Shown: one piece after another, positions 59,638-64,000 of the stretch | How positions within the stretch are numbered: position 1 is the first letter of the stretch | How the letters are laid out: every line of letters begins with the position of its first letter | From: Linderina pennispora | Lineage: Eukaryota > Kickxellomycota > Kickxellomycetes > Kickxellales > Kickxellaceae | DNA: 64,000 nt | NCBI RefSeq assembly: GCF_002104995.1 | Contig: NW_024468260.1 | Location: forward strand, 1 to 64,000 | Reading direction: 5' to 3' | Notes under the pieces: model-generated | Told to the model about the DNA's origin: nothing | Seen by the model: only the letters and a program-made list of their open reading frames with translations | The model's database searches: none | Translations under genes and position numbers: made by a program

Positions 59638-61309
59638 AATAGGCAGGTGGTATTATAATATCTGGAAATAAATGAATAACCGAAGAAGCCAAACGCTACC
59701 AAGAAAAATAAGGAGTAATCCCAAATAACCAGTGGCTCCCTGTTTTTGAAAACAAACGCTATCAGGATAGGAATAGATTATGGAGATGGATGGCCTGTAG
59801 CTGATTCCAATGCGGGTGGATAATAATCAGCATAAGTGATATGATAATCGAGATTTGAAACTGGGTATCACATCGAACCATCTGCTTTTTAAAGTGACTA
59901 TATCTTCTAGACTGATATTATATAGTGTCACTCTCCTCATAGCCACAGAAAATGCAGTGGTAATACACTGTGAGCACAGGTGTAAACCTATGTGTATTTG
60001 TGAACAAAAGCATGAACTAAGGAATAGTATAGGTGAGTTAGGGCAGAGGAAATAGAGGGAGAGATAGAGGGGGCAGGTAATTGTGTAAAATAAGCATATA
60101 GCTGATATTACATAATGATATATGCTATTATTATCTTAATATGACAGATACTTGAATGATAGATATCTATCATAGTTACTATAATGCAGTAAAATAACTA
60201 TACCTAAAAGTATTTATTAAATAGTGAGCCCTAGCGAATCAGTTGAAGTTTTTTTAGGATACCAAAGGAGGTTTTGGAGAACAACTATATTTGGCATCGT
60301 TTGTTTAATAGTTCATTTAATTATTATATTCACAATAGATACCACTTAACATTTTGGATATAGCAAATGGATAAGTAAATTAATAAATGATTTCTATATC
60401 ACTATTTGAATATTCTTTTACAATGTTCATCTCTTAGAATGACTGCCATATATGATTACCCCACCTTTTATTAATCGACTGTTAGACCATGTCTAACACA
60501 ATGTCGAGCTGTCCTGCAAATAATGCAGCTGCCAACACCCCAGCCAAATTGATTACTGAAGCTATATTATCACACCTATCATGCCGTAATTGGTCCACGG
60601 TTGAACCATGGCATGGTTACACATCAGAGTTTCTTTTTTTTTTCCTTTTTCCCTTCTCTTTTCTCCCGTTCTTTTCCTTCGTCACATGCTGCTGTTCTGC
60701 TATCTTCGGTAACTGTTCCTGACCATCGCTGGCCTATTCGATACCCACGAATGGATTTGCTGCGATGCGTCTGGCTCTCAACATCTACTAACAGATGGCG
60801 TCCAATATGCATTTATCGGGTCTCTACTGACATGGGTGCGCCGTCCCGAGGTCATCTGGTAGCCGATAGCGGCAAGTATCATGCTCCGTTCGCCGAAGTC
60901 CATCCTGCCGAGCGGGTATAGATACGGCCATGGACAGCGAGCTAAATTTAGTTTCATTGTCTACTTTTCAGAATATTATCCCTCCAAAAAGTTTACTTAG
61001 TTATATTCTATTAGGTTTTCCAAGAGTCATTGTCAGGAACGTTACAATCGAAGCCGTAGATTGTCCCACAGATTTCCACGAACGAAAGAAAGAGCTTGCT
61101 AGTTTGCTACTTCACAAGATTATTCATATTTGCACGACAAGTACTAGTTATTTATATTCACAGAACTCGTTTGTTTATTTCGAGCAAGACCAGCGACTAC
61201 TATGTCTTCCGCGACCGACCCAGACAGGGCTGGGGATCGACCCACTCACCAGGCCTCTCCTTCACTCCTTTTAAATTTCACATATCAGCTGTTATGCCCG
61301 TCGTTGACG
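59638..61309. other. AT-rich spacer with relic repeat
   Basis: 1.7 kb. Except for the foldback relic at 60237-60299 I find no feature. A T/C-rich run lies at 60631-60680 (TTTTTTTTTTCC type). ORFs at 60489-60722 and 60930-61274 have no motif. The right part grades into the LTR-like copy. Confidence 0.4.
60237..60299 (+). repeat. Relic of the F-type foldback element
   Basis: AATCAGTTGAAGTTTTTTTA, then GGATACCAAAGGAGGTTTTG and CTATATTTGGCATC match one arm of F-L/F-R with several substitutions. Confidence 0.6.
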
Positions 61310-62203
61310 ATCATGAAAATGATGCTGAGATGCTCCCGGATCAAGATCAAGAAGCAAGACTATCCCGCGTCTCCCCGCCTGTCTCAGTTCCAAGTCCACA
61401 AGACCAGTCTCATAGCCATGCGACAATGGTTGACCCGATCACCGGGATTCTTATTGTCCATGCAGCTCCCAGACTCTAGTGTGCATCGGAGTATATAAGC
61501 ACATATCTTGTAGATGCACATAGATGGGAGGACAGAGAACCCGACTCAAAACCCGACTCAGCTACTTTGATCTCCTGAACCCGACCTCTTCAATACATAG
61601 TATATTCGATAGTATTCCTGTATTTCGTGGAAACTCGGTAGGCTCCGATTCGAGCACTTCCTTCCACTCCGCCAATTCCCTATCACCCGAGGCAGGTGAC
61701 AACACATGTCGTGTGTCTACGACGACTGGACTTGAAGCTCCGAGTCGAACCCCGGAAATTCCCGAGTGATCGTCAGTGACTGGTTATTACTGCGCCACCC
61801 GATACACCAAATATGGGCTATATGCATGTATCAACCTTCCATAGTCGTGCATAAGTGCCCGACGCTGACAAATGCAGTCAAAGTCGGCGCGTTGTGTGGG
61901 GTAAAATCTCGATATAAAGAGCATCGAAAGAGATCAAGGGACATCATCATGATCGAGAAAACGACATCGACGACCGACGACCGACGACGACGACGACGAC
62001 GACCACTGAGCAGACTTGCCTATTTTTTTGTGATTCCATATTATTTCTATTTTTTTGAGCACTGTTATGATGACGCCCACTTCTGCAAGCATGTCGAGGG
62101 CCGCAGGTGCCACAAGCCCGAATGCCCCCTAACCAACTCTGTGGAAACAGTCATCCCCAACCAGGAGGAATCGCTGTTCCCCACAGACACGACAAATGGA
62201 GCC
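61310..62203 (+). mobile_element. LTR-retroelement-like fragment, copy 2
   Basis: Same order as 32757-33690. ORF tail (HENDAEMLPDQDQEARLS ... TMVDPITGILIVHAAPRL) stops at 61479. A non-coding block begins TGTGCATCGG and contains ACTTGAAGCTCCGAGTCGA (about 61730) and GCATAAGTGCCCGACGCTGA (about 61850). A start codon region reads MMTPTSASMSRAAGATSPNA (62067), or in another frame HCYDDAHFCKHVEGRRCHKP with Cys/His spacing like a zinc knuckle. A (CGA)n run at 61975-62003 is specific to this copy. Divergence from copy 1 is roughly a quarter of sites in the non-coding block by eye. Confidence 0.5.
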
Positions 62204-64000
62204 CGACAGGGAGGAATCTAACATGATAGTGATATGCACGGCGTCTCTCCGTACGCCATGAAGTGAGGCAGAACAGCCCGCACTACTGGAGCAAAGATAA
62301 AAGGTCATCGGCCAGTATGGCATAAGACATCGCGCAACAGCACGTCTCCGCCTCTCCACAGCGGAGTACCCCTTCATCATTCCACTGCTCGATGGCGGCT
62401 GACACCCGTGCCTCGACGCTCTCTTTCCAGCAGGTTAAGGTGCCTGCAAGTAGTGGATTCTGGAATTGCCCTGCGCTGGCGCTCGGCCACACCTCACCAC
62501 CCTCGTCGCCCACCAAGCCTGATGAGCGCCACACCCCCTGGACTCTGCGGACACTGGCACACGGCCCGGCACAATCATCAACCACCGCTGCAACGTGGCC
62601 GAGGGCCCAGAGGGCCAGAGCCAGACCCTCTGGGGCAACAGACGCTGAGAAAAGGGGTGACGAGTCTGAATCTGGGGGTTCAACACCAGTCGAACCGCGC
62701 ACACTAGCCAGGCAGGGCCCCAGTTGTCCGGTCGGCCCGGGCGCGGGAGCGCACTGCCGGTGCACTGCCCCGCCCCCAATGCACCTCCCCGCACCAGGTC
62801 CCTGTTCAGCTCTGCCCTCAGACACGCCCGCGGCAACAGCTGCAAGTTTTCTTCCAACTCTCAAGGTGTTGGGCAGTGTCACCCGACTCCTCAGGACTGC
62901 ACCGCGCCTAAGCCCGCGCCCGCATGCGGGACCTCGGGTCCACGTGTGCCCGGTCCGGCAGCAGTCCACTGTGGTGGCTGGTCCATGGTGCCTCGCGGCC
63001 ACCGTGGTATCCTGGACCACCTGCGCAGGAGGGCAAGCGTCTTCTAATTCAGCAAACAAGCGGAATGCAGAATTGCCTGTAGCCACACGCACACTCCGCT
63101 CTGACCCAGGGCAGGCCGGCGTCTCGTCACGTACCACGCCGCTGGCACAGGCAGGCGACCATCCGGCCGCATCACCCACAGCTTGCTGTGCCCCAACCAG
63201 GTGCATCGGAACCGTCCTACTCGCCGCAGCCCCAGCGCCAACATCCGTGGACGGACCCGTGCGGTGTGGTGCAGCAGTATCCAAACCCACCGCTCGCGTC
63301 CCACTCAGCCCCTCAGCAGCCCAATGCTGGATGCCCCCCGTTAGGAATTCCCGGCAGAGAGCCCCAACAGCAGCGTGAGCCACACCAGGGTTGCAGGCAA
63401 CTGGCCAAGCTTCAAGGAGAAGTGTCGCATCCACTCTCCCCCCCCCCCGCGTGACCCCCGGTCCACTCGGGTACAGCCTGGCATCCTGTGACCATGGGCA
63501 AGCACCTGCGCACCAGCATCATGCGCAGCGTGGCCAGACCAGGTTGTGGGGCCGCGGGTCCTTTGCAGGCCTGCATGGTGCCATCGCCCAGCATTTCCCC
63601 CGCGTCTGCAAGCTGGCGGCTGGTCTCGGGAGAGCGCACGACACCACACCAATGACAGGTGCAGTGTGCGGCGTGGTCCTTGCTGCCAGTGTCAGTCAAC
63701 ACCAACGTAGCCAGTACTGCGTACACCAGCGCCAGTGCAGCCGCCACTTGCAGCTGAGCACGCCTGATGCGGGCGAGTGAGTCGTCCCCGGCGGCAGCTC
63801 CAATTTCCTGGGCTGTGTGTGGCCTGAGGCGAGCTGGCCGAGCGGGCTGGCGGCGCACGTCTCTCCCAGCCGGGAAATGCGGCGGGCGTGGGCGCCCCAC
63901 TGCTGCCTAGCACTTCAGGATCCAGGCCCGGCAGCTTCTGCCCGCATGCCTTAAGAATCTCCCTGCACTCCACCACTGACAGACTTACACTGCAGCTTGG
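62204..64000. other. GC-rich stretch with open frames on both strands, unresolved
   Basis: Base composition changes sharply to GC-rich. Long frames exist on both strands (62392-63378 plus; 62283-63434, 63412-63900 and 63692-end minus), and neither has a motif I recognise. The minus-strand frames contain Cys/His groups (HCTCHWCG) and TWLGHSKLWVMRPDGRLP-like text that could come from a frame-shifted retroelement, but the evidence is too weak to name one. A run of 10 C lies near 63441. If the one-base insertions seen elsewhere also occur here, the frames cannot be trusted. Confidence 0.35.

Noticed and set aside
60489-61274. Possible retroelement gag ORFs
   Set aside because: No zinc knuckle, protease or homology to the coding tail of the LTR-like copies; composition is mixed and frames are short.

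Overview
The window looks like nuclear DNA of an early-diverging fungus, possibly Kickxellomycotina (this placement is inference). GC-rich, intron-poor housekeeping genes are packed on both strands. The few introns are short (about 80-150 bp) with GTAAGY-AG or GTACGT-AG borders. Gene content is eukaryotic and mostly fungal: Tom22, copper-fist factor, Caf120-like PH protein, ZW10, EMC4 and two 4CL-like ligases. Two AT-rich blocks hold mobile DNA.

Layout. 1-2.4 kb: C-terminus of a Swr1-type remodeler and a class I sirtuin. 2.7-4.0 kb: a Fanzor (eukaryotic TnpB)-like protein lacking the middle of its nuclease. 5.9-22.2 kb: ICE2/NARG2-like protein, dephospho-CoA kinase, Gyp1-type TBC GAP, EMC4, TMEM97-like protein, Caf120-like PH protein, a KAT14/ATAC2-like acetyltransferase with a PHD finger, and a copper-fist regulator with periodic SCC motifs. 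22.2-33.7 kb: a mobile island with two copies of an apparently three-gene transposon (A, DDE transposase; B, about 530 aa of unknown function; C, 79 aa), foldback elements, a Tc1/mariner-like element, LTR-like repeats and tRNA-Val(CAC). 34.9-48.4 kb: two tubby-like paralogues, Tom22, ZW10, endonuclease V, a 4CL-like ligase, PP4 catalytic subunit, phosphoglucomutase and a Vps5-like sorting nexin. 48.4-52.4 kb: gene-poor, with tRNA-Glu(CTC) and a third foldback element. 52.4-59.6 kb: mitochondrial SerRS, a second AMP ligase, a DGAT2-type acyltransferase, a 91-aa protein and a vezatin-like protein. 59.6-64 kb: AT-rich spacer, a second LTR-like copy, then an unresolved GC-rich stretch.

Functional themes are chromatin and transcription (Swr1, sirtuin, ICE2-like, KAT14-like, Caf120-like), membrane and lipid work (EMC4, TMEM97-like, ZW10, sorting nexin, Gyp1, DGAT2, AMP ligases) and mitochondria (Tom22, SerRS). 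Nothing suggests the host genes form a cluster.

Caveat: about nineteen frame breaks in otherwise conserved genes nearly all require exactly one extra base, mostly in short homopolymers. This looks like residual insertion error in the sequence rather than gene death. CDS coordinates for those genes span the breaks.

The most novel signal is the A-B-C transposon family. B carries a motif spacing faintly like rolling-circle initiators. Next are the deleted Fanzor and the apparent fungal homologues of KAT14 and ICE2, two proteins best known from animals.
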